Translations under genes and position numbers: made by a program
Source of the DNA: Pseudomonadota bacterium
GTDB taxonomy: Bacteria > Pseudomonadota > Gammaproteobacteria > JAKAQQ01
Assembly: GCA_021810635.1 (NCBI GenBank)
Contig: JAJZIH010000016.1
Location: 1 to 40,291, forward strand
DNA length: 40,291 bases
Reading direction: 5' to 3'
Notes under the pieces: generated by a model
Databases searched by the model: none
What the model saw: the letters and a program-made list of their open reading frames with translations, nothing else
Told to the model about the DNA's origin: nothing
Shown: one piece after another, positions 33,052 through 40,291 of the stretch
Layout: each line of letters starts with the position of its first letter
Position numbering within the stretch: the first letter of the stretch is position 1

Positions 33052-33906
33052 GTGTGGCGGTCACGCTGGCGAACAGCGCAAGAGACGAGTGAGAAAAAAC
33101 TGCGGAAAGGGATTCCCGAGGGGCTTTGGACCAAGTGCCCGGGATGCATGGCCGTGCTCTACCGGCCGGAACTCGAGCGCAACCTCTTCGTCTGCCCCAA
33201 ATGCGACCATCATTTGCGGATCAGTGCGAGGCAGCGGTTGCGCTGGTTTCTGGATCAGGATTCCGGCGTGGAAATTGCGGCCAATCTCTCACCGGTCGAC
33301 TTCCTCCAATTCAAGGATACCCGGCGCTACCGGGATCGCCTGCTCCAGGCCCAGAAGGTCACGGGGGAACGGGATGCCCTGGTCACCATGACCGGATCCC
33401 TGTTGGGCCAGCCGGTCGTGACGGCGGCCTTCGAGTTTTCCTTTCTCGGTGGATCGATGGGTTCGGTCGTGGGGGAACGTTTCGTACGGGCCTGCAATAC
33501 GGCGCTTGAAATGAGGATTCCGTTCATCTGTTTCAGCGCCAGCGGCGGAGCGCGGATGCAGGAGGCCCTGATGTCTCTCATGCAGATGGCCAAGACCAGT
33601 GCGGCGCTGAGCCGTCTTCCCCACTACGGCGTGCCGTATCTTTCGGTCATGACCGATCCCACGACCGGGGGGGTCACGGCCAGTCTGGCCATGCTGGGGG
33701 ACATCAACATCGCCGAACCTGGAGCACTGATTGGATTCGCCGGACCGCGGGTGATCGAACAGACCATCCGGCAACCTCTCCCGGAAGGTTTCCAGCGTGC
33801 CGAATCCCTACTGGCCAACGGAGCCATTGATCTCATCATCGACCGAAGGGAGCAGCGCGACCGGATCGGAAAACTCGCCCGGTTGCTCAAGCCACCTACC
33901 TCCTGA
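33052..33906 (+). CDS. accD: Acetyl-CoA carboxylase carboxyltransferase subunit beta
   Basis: The beta subunit of the carboxyltransferase making malonyl-CoA for fatty acid synthesis. The 284-residue protein has the N-terminal zinc ribbon CPGC (x about 16) CPKC, then the crotonase-like core with [66 protein letters not shown] and [12 protein letters not shown]. The start is a GTG at 33052, with GAGGAG 7 bases upstream. The TGA stop overlaps the folC ATG. Confidence 0.96.
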   Translation: MWRSRWRTAQETSEKKLRKGIPEGLWTKCPGCMAVLYRPELERNLFVCPKCDHHLRISARQRLRWFLDQDSGVEIAANLSPVDFLQFKDTRRYRDRLLQAQKVTGERDALVTMTGSLLGQPVVTAAFEFSFLGGSMGSVVGERFVRACNTALEMRIPFICFSASGGARMQEALMSLMQMAKTSAALSRLPHYGVPYLSVMTDPTTGGVTASLAMLGDINIAEPGALIGFAGPRVIEQTIRQPLPEGFQRAESLLANGAIDLIIDRREQRDRIGKLARLLKPPTS

Positions 33907-35237
33907 TGGCGGCCAACTTCACGACGGCCGCAGAATGGGTTCGCTACCTGGAGACCCTGTCGCCTCCCGAGACGATCCATCTCGGCCTTGAGCGCATGCG
34001 CGAGCTACTCCGGAGGCTCTCCTGGGGGGCGGAGACGTTGCCCGTGGTGACCGTGGGTGGCACGAACGGCAAGGGATCTACCGTGGCCCTCGCGGAAAGC
34101 ATCCTCCGGCACGCCGGCTGGCGGGTCGGAGCCTACCTGTCACCCCACCTCCTGCACTATTCCGAACGGATCCGGATCGCGGGTCAGGATATCGGGGAGG
34201 AGGCGCTCTGCGCGGGATTTGCCGCTGTGGAACGCGCGCGCGGGGATTTGCCGCTCACCTTCTTCGAATTCGGTACCGCGGTGGCCCTCTGGGCATTCCG
34301 CGCGGCCCCGGTCGATCTGGCCGTCCTCGAAGTCGGTCTCGGGGGCCGGCTCGATGCCGTCAACGCCGTCGATCCCCTGGCCGCTGCCGTGACCTCGATC
34401 GGCATCGACCACATCGAGTGGCTGGGGCCGGACCGGGAAGCAATCGGGGCGGAAAAGGCCGGTATTTTCAGGGCCAACCGGCCCGCCATCGTGGGCGATC
34501 CCGACCCCCCCCGGAGCCTGTCCGATCGGGCCGGTGCTCTCGGCGCCGATCTCTGGCTGCGGGGAGTGGACTTTGACTGGGTGGCCGTGGAGGGGGACGG
34601 GACCTGGGATTACGACGGACGGAGGATCCACTACCGGGAACTCCCGCAACCCGGCTTGGCCGGCTCCTTCCAGTATGACAATGCGGCCACTGCCCTGGCG
34701 TTCTTGGAATCCCTGAACCCCCTCTGGCCGGTCGGCGAGTTTGCGGTCCGGGCCGGGTTGACCCACGCCCGCCTGCCCGGACGGTTCGAATGGCGGTGGT
34801 GGCGTCCGGGTCCCGCCTGGTGCCTCGATGTCGCCCACAACCCGGATGCCGCGAGCGTTCTGGCCCGTGAGCTCACGCGGCGGACGGCGGAGGGTCCCTT
34901 TCATCTGGTTCTTGGCATGATGAGGGACAAGGATCTTGAGCGGTTTCTCGCCCCCTTCGTGCCCCTCATCGACGTGTTTCATCCGGTCGGTCTGCCGCCC
35001 CCCCGCGGACTCAGCCTCGAGGAACTTGTCCGGCGCCTGCACGCGCGCCTGCCCTGTGCGAGAATTGAGCCGTGGGCGGATCCACCGGAGGCGGTGATGC
35101 GCTGTCGACAGCTCCCGGAGCCAAAGGCTGTTTATGTGGTGACGGGTTCGTTCCGGACATTGGAGCGGATTGTTCCGTTGATCGAATCCCTTGCCCCTCC
35201 CGATGACGCCGGGGCGCCCGTCCCGGGCTCTGACTGA
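33906..35237 (+). CDS. folC: Dihydrofolate synthase / folylpolyglutamate synthase
   Basis: A Mur-ligase-family enzyme that adds glutamate to dihydropteroate and folates. The 443-residue product has the P-loop VGGTNGKGSTVAL, SPHLLHYSERIRIAG, FEFGTAVALWAF, EVGLGGRLDAVNAV, TSIGIDHIEWLG, AEKAGIFR, LPGRFEWR and LDVAHNPDAASVLA. The start overlaps the accD stop, and the SPOR-domain gene begins 2 bases after its stop, so accD-folC-SPOR are coupled, as in Pseudomonas. Confidence 0.95.
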   Translation: MAANFTTAAEWVRYLETLSPPETIHLGLERMRELLRRLSWGAETLPVVTVGGTNGKGSTVALAESILRHAGWRVGAYLSPHLLHYSERIRIAGQDIGEEALCAGFAAVERARGDLPLTFFEFGTAVALWAFRAAPVDLAVLEVGLGGRLDAVNAVDPLAAAVTSIGIDHIEWLGPDREAIGAEKAGIFRANRPAIVGDPDPPRSLSDRAGALGADLWLRGVDFDWVAVEGDGTWDYDGRRIHYRELPQPGLAGSFQYDNAATALAFLESLNPLWPVGEFAVRAGLTHARLPGRFEWRWWRPGPAWCLDVAHNPDAASVLARELTRRTAEGPFHLVLGMMRDKDLERFLAPFVPLIDVFHPVGLPPPRGLSLEELVRRLHARLPCARIEPWADPPEAVMRCRQLPEPKAVYVVTGSFRTLERIVPLIESLAPPDDAGAPVPGSD

Positions 35238-35239
35238 GC

Positions 35240-35797
35240 ATGTCTCGCCCGCGTCGCCGATCGGGTTTTTTATGGATCAGCGGGGTGATCCTGGTTGCGT
35301 TGACCGTATGGATGATCCACCTGCGGGACTTGAACCCCGGAGTCGTGAAACCGGGCGGGTCCGAGATCGTCACCCTGCCCCTGCCGCCCGTCTCGCGGCC
35401 GGTCGTGCGGGCCGGGCTGGCGTCAGCCACCGGGCGTGCCCGGTCAGCTTCCCTGATCGAGATCCCGAAACTTCCTCCGGTTCCCGGCGCCATCGTCCCC
35501 TCCCGTCCCCCGCCCACCCAGGCGCACCGTCTGCCTCCTCCGCCGGCCGGGTGGTATCTCCAGGTGGCGGCCTACTACTCGAGGTCCAGCGCACGCAGGC
35601 TCGTCGCGACCTTGAAACGGAACGGATTCCGGACATGGTTCAGCGCCATTGTGGCCCATGAACGGCGCCTGCTTCGTCTCTGGGTCGGGCCCTACCGGAG
35701 TCGGCGCGCGGCCTACGCGTTCATCGGCCGTCTCACGGCCTTGGTCGGCTCGCCACCGTTCTGGATCCGGGTCAAGACCCCTCATGTCCATTCCTGA
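35240..35797 (+). CDS. SPOR-domain inner-membrane protein (DedD-like position)
   Basis: A 185-residue bitopic protein: a short basic cytoplasmic tail, one membrane span (about 10-28), a Pro-rich periplasmic linker and a C-terminal SPOR domain (about 105-185) starting GWYLQVAAYYSRSSARRLVATLKRNGF and containing RLWVGPYRSRRAAYAFIGRL. SPOR domains bind denuded glycan strands at the division septum. The folC-dedD-cvpA-purF order of gammaproteobacteria supports a DedD equivalent, but the sequence is too variable to give the symbol firmly. Confidence 0.85.
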   Translation: MSRPRRRSGFLWISGVILVALTVWMIHLRDLNPGVVKPGGSEIVTLPLPPVSRPVVRAGLASATGRARSASLIEIPKLPPVPGAIVPSRPPPTQAHRLPPPPAGWYLQVAAYYSRSSARRLVATLKRNGFRTWFSAIVAHERRLLRLWVGPYRSRRAAYAFIGRLTALVGSPPFWIRVKTPHVHS

Positions 35798-35835
35798 CAG
35801 CCGGCCCGGCCCCGGGATCCCGCCGTGAGGTTCGG

Positions 35836-36306
35836 ATGAACTGGCTCGACATCGTTTTCGTTTTCGTCGTGGTCGTATCGGTGATCATGGGCCTGATGCG
35901 CGGGTTTGCGCGCGAGGCCCTGTCCCTGCTCGTCTGGATCCTGGCCTTTCTGCTGGCCGCCCGGGTGGGCCCCTGGTTGGGTGGGCACCTGTCGTTTTTG
36001 ATCCACTCGCTCACCTGGCGGCTGGCCGTGGGTGAAGCCATCGTGTTTCTCGTGATCGTGATCACCGGCACCATTGCCGTGAGCTTCCTGGGGGCGGCCA
36101 TCCACAAGAGTCCGCTCGGTTTCATGGATCATCTTCTGGGCGCGGTTTTTGGACTGGCCCGGGGCATCCTGGTTTTGTGCCTCCTGGTCTGGCTCGGCCA
36201 GTTCGCTCATCTCGACCAGGCCTCCGGCTGGCGCCACTCGCGCTTCGTTCCCTGGGTTCAGCCGCTGACCTTGTGGATGGAACGGCGGCTTCCGACGGTC
36301 ACCTGA
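35836..36306 (+). CDS. cvpA: CvpA family inner-membrane protein
   Basis: A 156-residue protein with four predicted membrane helices. It begins [32 protein letters not shown], the CvpA signature, followed by [12 protein letters not shown] and a C-terminal [26 protein letters not shown]. CvpA was first found as needed for colicin V production and is involved in envelope homeostasis; the molecular activity is not established. It ends one base before the purF ATG, the usual cvpA-purF pair. Confidence 0.93.
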   Translation: MNWLDIVFVFVVVVSVIMGLMRGFAREALSLLVWILAFLLAARVGPWLGGHLSFLIHSLTWRLAVGEAIVFLVIVITGTIAVSFLGAAIHKSPLGFMDHLLGAVFGLARGILVLCLLVWLGQFAHLDQASGWRHSRFVPWVQPLTLWMERRLPTVT

Positions 36307-36307
36307 G

Positions 36308-37816
36308 ATGTGTGGAATCGTGGGCATTGCCGGCGTCCAGGAGGTCAATATGGATCTCTACGAGGCCCTCACCGTCCTCCAGCACCGCGGCCAGGATGCG
36401 GCCGGCCTCATGACGAGCGACGGGGAGAAGTTTCATGTCCGGCGCGGCAGCGGTCTCGTCCGCGACGTGGTCCATGAACGGCACATGAAGAGCCTGACCG
36501 GCAGGATCGGCATCGGTCACGTCCGCTACCCCACGGCGGGCAGCCTGACCCCGCTCGAAGCCCAGCCTTTCTATACCAACTCGCCCTACGGCATCGGCCT
36601 GGTCCACAACGGCAATCTCACGAACGACCGCGAGTTGAGGTCGTTGCTCGTGACGGCCGACCGCCGCCACCTCAATACGGATTCGGACAGCGAGGTCCTG
36701 CTCAACGTGCTCGCTCATGAGCTTCAGGAGTGCGGGGACGGAAGGCTGGATCCGGAGGCGGTTTTCGCTGCCGTGCAACGGGTCCATGAGCGCTGCCAGG
36801 GGGCCTATGCGGTCGTGGCCCTGATCGCCGGGGCCGGGCTTCTGGCCTTCCGCGATCCCTACGGCATCCGCCCGCTGGTCTTGGGATGCCGACGGGAGCT
36901 TCGGGGCACCGCGTACCTGGTGGCTTCCGAGAGTGTGGCGCTCGATGTCCTCGGGTTCGAATACCTGCGGGACGTGGTCCCTGGGGAAGCCATCCTGATC
37001 GGGCCCGGCGGTCGGCTCCATGCCCGGCTCTGCGCCGAGCGCAGCGAGCGGCATCCCTGTCTCTTCGAGTACGTCTACCTGGCCCGGCCGGATTCCCGGA
37101 TCGAGGGGATTTCAGTCCATCGGGCCCGCCTCAGGATGGGCGAGGCGCTGGCCGAGAAGATGCGGCGCGAGGCCCTGAACTGGCCGATCGACGTGGTCAT
37201 CCCGATCCCGGACACGAGCCGGATGAGTGCACTCCAGCTCGCCAATCGGCTGAACCTGGCGTACCGGGAGGGTTTCATCAAGAACCGGTACATCGGACGC
37301 ACCTTCATCATGCCCGAACAGAAGGACCGGGAGCGTTCCGTCCACCGCAAGCTCAATGTGATCGATGTCGAGTTTCGCGGAAAAAATGTGCTGCTCGTGG
37401 ATGACTCGATCGTGCGGGGGACGACCTCGCGGCAGATCGTGGAACTTGCGCGGGAGGCGGGGGCCGAGCGCGTTTTCTTCGCCTCGGCGGCCCCCCCGGT
37501 CCGCTATCCCAACGTCTACGGGATCGATATGCCTTCCACCGAAGAACTGGTGGCGGCTGGCCGCAGCATCGAGACCGTCCGCCAGATGATCCGGGCGGAT
37601 GGCCTGATCTACCAAGACCTGCCGGACCTGGTCGAGGCCGTGCGGGCCGAGAACCCGGCCATCACCCGATTCGAGGATTCCTGTTTCTCGGGCGATTACC
37701 TGACGGGCGATGTGACTCCGGGTTATCTCCGTGACCGCTCGAGCGAACGGAGCGCCGCCCGCCGCGAGGCCGCACTCGCCGAACTGGATCTCCGTTTCGA
37801 CGAAGAGCGTCTTTAG
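36308..37816 (+). CDS. purF: Amidophosphoribosyltransferase
   Basis: First committed step of purine synthesis (PRPP plus glutamine to phosphoribosylamine). The 502-residue product starts MCGIVGIAG, where Cys2 becomes the N-terminal nucleophile of the glutaminase domain; [19 protein letters not shown] and VHNGNLTN complete that site. The PRPP motif is [14 protein letters not shown]. No propeptide and no iron-sulfur cysteines are evident, as in the E. coli type. Its last four bases overlap those of convergent lpxH (37813-37816), leaving no room for a terminator between the two genes. Confidence 0.97.
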   Translation: MCGIVGIAGVQEVNMDLYEALTVLQHRGQDAAGLMTSDGEKFHVRRGSGLVRDVVHERHMKSLTGRIGIGHVRYPTAGSLTPLEAQPFYTNSPYGIGLVHNGNLTNDRELRSLLVTADRRHLNTDSDSEVLLNVLAHELQECGDGRLDPEAVFAAVQRVHERCQGAYAVVALIAGAGLLAFRDPYGIRPLVLGCRRELRGTAYLVASESVALDVLGFEYLRDVVPGEAILIGPGGRLHARLCAERSERHPCLFEYVYLARPDSRIEGISVHRARLRMGEALAEKMRREALNWPIDVVIPIPDTSRMSALQLANRLNLAYREGFIKNRYIGRTFIMPEQKDRERSVHRKLNVIDVEFRGKNVLLVDDSIVRGTTSRQIVELAREAGAERVFFASAAPPVRYPNVYGIDMPSTEELVAAGRSIETVRQMIRADGLIYQDLPDLVEAVRAENPAITRFEDSCFSGDYLTGDVTPGYLRDRSSERSAARREAALAELDLRFDEERL

Positions 37817-38550
37817 GTCAAAACCGGCGGAAGGCCGACCGTCTCGAGGCGGTATCCCGACTCGTCCCAGCGGAGGATCCGTCCCTGTTCGTACCAGTCG
37901 CCGAGGACGATACGGGTACGCGGAACGCCGTCCAGAATCCAGCGGTGGACCGCCGGACGGTGGGTATGGCCGTGGACTAGGCAGGAGAGGTCTTCGCGGC
38001 GCATGAAGTCGTCGATGGCCTCGGGGGTGACGTCCATGAGGAGGTCGGCCGTCTGGGCGTTGTGACGCTGGCTGGCTGCGCGCGCGGCATCCGCCAAGGC
38101 CCGGCGTTCCGCCGGGGTGCGGGACAGGAACGCCTGCTGCCAGGCCGGGTTGCGGACCTGCGCACGGAACGCCTGATAGGCCCGATCCTCCGTGCAGAAG
38201 GTATCGCCGTGGAGGAGTCCCACCGGAGTGCCGAAGCACCGGATCCGGGCGGGCTCCCCCAGTGTCGTCCAGCCGACCCGCCGGGCCAGTGCCTCGCCCA
38301 CGAGAAAATCCCGGTTCCCCGGCATGAAATAAAGCGGATGACGGGTGCGGGCGAGGTCCGCCAAGCGGTCGAGCAGGGGATCGAAAGTCGGGTCCGAGGC
38401 GTCGTCCCCGATCCAGGTTTCGAAGAGGTCGCCCAGGATGTAGAGCGCCCCGAGATCAGGCTCGACGCGTTCCAGCCAGTGCCCGAAAGCGTCAAGCACC
38501 GCCGGGCGCCTGGGGTCGAGATGGAGATCGGCGATGAAGTAATCGGCCAT
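37813..38550 (-). CDS. lpxH: UDP-2,3-diacylglucosamine diphosphatase
   Basis: Calcineurin-like pyrophosphatase of lipid A synthesis that makes lipid X; 245 residues (E. coli 240). Metal ligands are in [38 protein letters not shown] and [11 protein letters not shown]; the paired GNRDF and HGHTHRP blocks are typical of LpxH. I take ATG 38550 because it aligns with the family start; no Shine-Dalgarno is obvious. It is divergent from gltX (74-base gap) and overlaps purF tail to tail by four bases. Confidence 0.94.
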   Translation of the reverse strand: MADYFIADLHLDPRRPAVLDAFGHWLERVEPDLGALYILGDLFETWIGDDASDPTFDPLLDRLADLARTRHPLYFMPGNRDFLVGEALARRVGWTTLGEPARIRCFGTPVGLLHGDTFCTEDRAYQAFRAQVRNPAWQQAFLSRTPAERRALADAARAASQRHNAQTADLLMDVTPEAIDDFMRREDLSCLVHGHTHRPAVHRWILDGVPRTRIVLGDWYEQGRILRWDESGYRLETVGLPPVLT

Positions 38551-38624
38551 AGGCGCACCATGATAGCCGGTCACCCGCCGCGGGGGAACTGGCAAGGCGG
38601 AGAGCAGGCCGCTAACATGTCGGC

Positions 38625-40082
38625 ATGAGTGCCCCGATGAGACTGCGTTTTGCCCCGAGCCCCACCGGGACCCTCCATCTCGGGAATGCCCGGACGGCCC
38701 TTTTCAATTTTCTGGCAGCCCGCCGCGAGGGCGGCACGTTCGTGATCCGGATCGAGGATACGGACCGGGTGCGGAGCGATCCCCGCCATGAGGCCGCGCT
38801 CCTCGCAGATCTGGCCTGGCTCGGGCTCGACTGGCAGGAAGGACCCGATCGCGGAGGGGATTTTGCACCCTACCGCCAGTCCGAACGGCAAGCCTTCTAC
38901 GCGGATGCCTTAAACCGGCTGCGCGAGTTGGATTGCGTTTATCCCTGCTTTTGCACCGACGAGGAACTGGCCCGTGACCAGGCCGAACAGAGGCGGCGGC
39001 GGCAGAATCCGCGCTATGTCGGCCGCTGTGCCCGTCTTGCGCCCGTCGAATCCGCCCGGCGCCTGCGGGCCGGCGAGCCGGCCGCTTGGCGGTGGCGGGT
39101 TCCGCCGCTGGGTTCGCTCGGCTGGAACGACCTCGTCTACGGTCCCCAGCACCAGGAAATGGTGAACCTCGGGGATTTCGTGGTTTGCCGCCGCGACGGC
39201 CAGGCCGGGTTTCTCCTGAGCAATATCGTCGACGATTGTGCGATGCGGATCACGCACGTCCTCCGGGGGGCCGACCACCTGAGCAACACGGGTCGGCAGT
39301 TGCTCATGGCCCGCGCCCTGGCACTCACCCCCCCCGCCTACGGCCATCTGCCCCTCCTCGTCAATCGCGGTGGAACCCCGCTGGCCAAACGCACGGGAGC
39401 GACTGGGCTCGGGGCGCTGGCCGAGGCGGGCTACCTGCCCGGTGCCGTCCGGAACTACTTGGCCCGGCTCGGGCACGTCTATGCCCAAGACGAGCTCCTC
39501 GATCTCGAAACCCTGGCCGGCGGGTTCGACTGGACGGCCATCAATCGCTCATCCGCCATCCTGGATCCCATCCAGCTGGACCACTGGCAACATCTCGCCT
39601 TGCGTGCCCTGGACGATGCCGCCTATGACCGTTGGGCGTCTCAGGCTCTGGGGCCGGAGGCTCCACCCGGACTCCCGGCTCTGGTGCGCGACAATGTGCG
39701 GAACCATGCGGATCTCGTGGAGTGGCGCGAGCGGCTGGCGGGCAGAAGGCTGCCGTCGGCGGCGGCGCAGGAGACCCTCCGCGTGCTCGATGCCCGGCTC
39801 CGCGAGTATGGGGTGGTCCATGCCGGCGAGGGCACCCTGGCGGATTTCCTGGCCGGGCTCAGGACCCATCATCCTTCGGCTTTTCCCTCCCGGCAGGTCT
39901 ATCCGGCGCTGCGCGCCATCCTGACCGGAAGTCTCGAAGGTCCCGAGCTGGCCCGGATCTGGGACTGGCTGGGACCCGAGCGGCGGCGACTGGCCTTCCG
40001 GAGCATCCGGGCGGCACCCGTGCCCCCGGCACCCCCGGAAGCGGTTCCCCCTGGATGTCCCTCCGGGCAACCGTCCGGCTGA
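38625..40082 (+). CDS. gltX: Glutamate--tRNA ligase
   Basis: Class Ic aminoacyl-tRNA synthetase, 485 residues. The HIGH motif is HLGN (18-21) in FAPSPTGTLHLGNARTALFNFL; the zinc site is Cys108, Cys110, Tyr131 and Cys135; VLRGADHLSNTGRQ follows the family. The KMSKS loop reads PLAKRTGATGLGAL (252 onward), with Ala254 in place of the usual Ser of LSKR, as seen in divergent second GluRS copies. It may be a GltX2-type enzyme, possibly with a preference for tRNA-Gln, as reported for one of the two GluRS of Acidithiobacillus; specificity cannot be read from sequence. The C-terminus ends in a low-complexity Pro/Gly tail of about 25 residues. A weak promoter (CTGGCA, 18 bases, TAACAT) lies just upstream. 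Confidence 0.92.
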   Translation: MSAPMRLRFAPSPTGTLHLGNARTALFNFLAARREGGTFVIRIEDTDRVRSDPRHEAALLADLAWLGLDWQEGPDRGGDFAPYRQSERQAFYADALNRLRELDCVYPCFCTDEELARDQAEQRRRRQNPRYVGRCARLAPVESARRLRAGEPAAWRWRVPPLGSLGWNDLVYGPQHQEMVNLGDFVVCRRDGQAGFLLSNIVDDCAMRITHVLRGADHLSNTGRQLLMARALALTPPAYGHLPLLVNRGGTPLAKRTGATGLGALAEAGYLPGAVRNYLARLGHVYAQDELLDLETLAGGFDWTAINRSSAILDPIQLDHWQHLALRALDDAAYDRWASQALGPEAPPGLPALVRDNVRNHADLVEWRERLAGRRLPSAAAQETLRVLDARLREYGVVHAGEGTLADFLAGLRTHHPSAFPSRQVYPALRAILTGSLEGPELARIWDWLGPERRRLAFRSIRAAPVPPAPPEAVPPGCPSGQPSG

Positions 40083-40193
40083 CACGGTCATGCGGGAGGG
40101 GCGAGTGGATGTCTTGATGGCGGTGTCAACCTGTGCGGAGACGCTCTGACATCGCATCTGAGGAACCGTTCCGTCAGGCTTGCTCATTCCTGC
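40083..40193 (-). ncRNA. Candidate omega-RNA / right-end region of an IS200/IS605-type element
   Basis: This lies directly downstream of a tnpB stop codon on the minus strand, where omega-RNA (reRNA) scaffolds and the element's right end are found. A nested hairpin is visible: CTGAC (40146-40150) with GTCAG (40173-40177), enclosing GGAAC-C-GTTCC (40162-40172). A second hairpin, TTCCTG/CAGGAA (40187-40204), holds the stop codon in its loop. The exact element boundary and guide start cannot be fixed without a target-site comparison. Confidence 0.4.
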
Positions 40194-40291
40194 CTAAACA
40201 GGAACAAAGCTGACTTCCTGCTTCACAGAGGCCGGTTTCACGCTGCCAGACAGGCCAACGCCAGAGCCTTCCTCTCCACAGGCTTCACATT
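40194..40291 (-). CDS. tnpB: TnpB (IS200/IS605-family RNA-guided nuclease), C-terminal end only
   Basis: The last 31 codons of a gene that continues past the window. The minus strand reads CEACGEEGSGVGLSGSVKPA then SVKQEVSFVPV and TAG (40196-40194). The CGEEGSG block followed by a basic stretch and a final VKQE is the characteristic tail of many IS605-type TnpB proteins, just after the zinc finger. TnpB is a transposon-encoded, omega-RNA-guided DNA nuclease and an ancestor of Cas12. The catalytic DED residues are outside the window, so integrity is unknown. It is convergent with gltX. Confidence 0.8.
   Translation of the reverse strand, partial: CEACGEEGSGVGLSGSVKPASVKQEVSFVPV

Noticed and set aside
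39549-40187. Minus-strand open frame overlapping the gltX 3' end
   Set aside because: Its composition is that of a shadow of gltX, and the true minus-strand feature here is the TnpB tail in a different frame.
1-40291. CRISPR array, prophage or secondary-metabolite cluster
   Set aside because: No regularly spaced repeats, phage structural genes or synthase modules were found on reading both strands.

Overview
The window is GC-rich chromosomal DNA from a gammaproteobacterium. It is not an obvious enteric; the gene orders recall Pseudomonas, Xanthomonas and the purple-sulfur or acidophile lineages. The main evidence is neighbourhood conservation: rplM-rpsI; zapB-like/zapA/6S RNA/fau divergent from UPF0149-pepP-ubiH-ubiI; epmB<>efp-epmA; prmB-aroC-asd-fimV-truA-accD-folC-SPOR-cvpA-purF. 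Ubiquinone hydroxylases imply a respiring cell, and lpxH and the FimV/FimX-like proteins imply a Gram-negative envelope with polar or type IV pilus machinery. Most genes are packed head to tail with ATGA or TGATG overlaps, so nearly all of the sequence is coding.

Layout. 1-1172: repeats at the left edge, rplM, rpsI and tRNA-Gln(CUG). 1173-4330: a small accessory scar behind the tRNA, holding a decayed resolvase, a FitAB-type toxin-antitoxin pair, two truncated direct copies of one IS3-like element on either side of a VapBC-type pair, and two remnants of a Sel1-repeat gene. 4339-7506 (minus strand): rpiA, a lysine-rich histone H1-like protein, an EVE-domain protein, fau, a candidate 6S RNA, zapA and a zapB-like gene. 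7568-20268 (plus): UPF0149, pepP, two ubiquinone hydroxylases, an AddB/AddA-like repair pair and parC. 20346-23368 (minus): a FimX-like degenerate GGDEF-EAL protein and epmB. 23445-25487 (plus): efp, epmA and a free methionine sulfoxide reductase. 25488-25701: an intergenic stretch with three DnaA-box-like sites. Then psd (minus) and a long plus-strand run from prmB to purF, lpxH (minus), gltX (plus), and, at the right edge, the C-terminus of an IS200/IS605-type TnpB with its likely omega-RNA/right-end region.

Functional groups. EF-P and its beta-lysylation enzymes EpmA and EpmB sit together. The AddA/AddB-like pair and ParC form a recombination/topology block. FimX-like and FimV are both linked to polar or type IV pilus control. 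AsdA-AroC-PrmB and AccD-FolC-PurF are housekeeping biosynthesis.

No wholly new multigene system is convincing here. The observations most worth following are the DnaA-box cluster (arrangement resembling a DARS element), the TnpB/omega-RNA end, the toxin-antitoxin/IS scar behind tRNA-Gln, the Gln at the ParC quinolone-resistance position, the FGST processing site of Psd, and the unusual KMSKS loop of GltX. All calls were made by reading the sequence; no database search was run.
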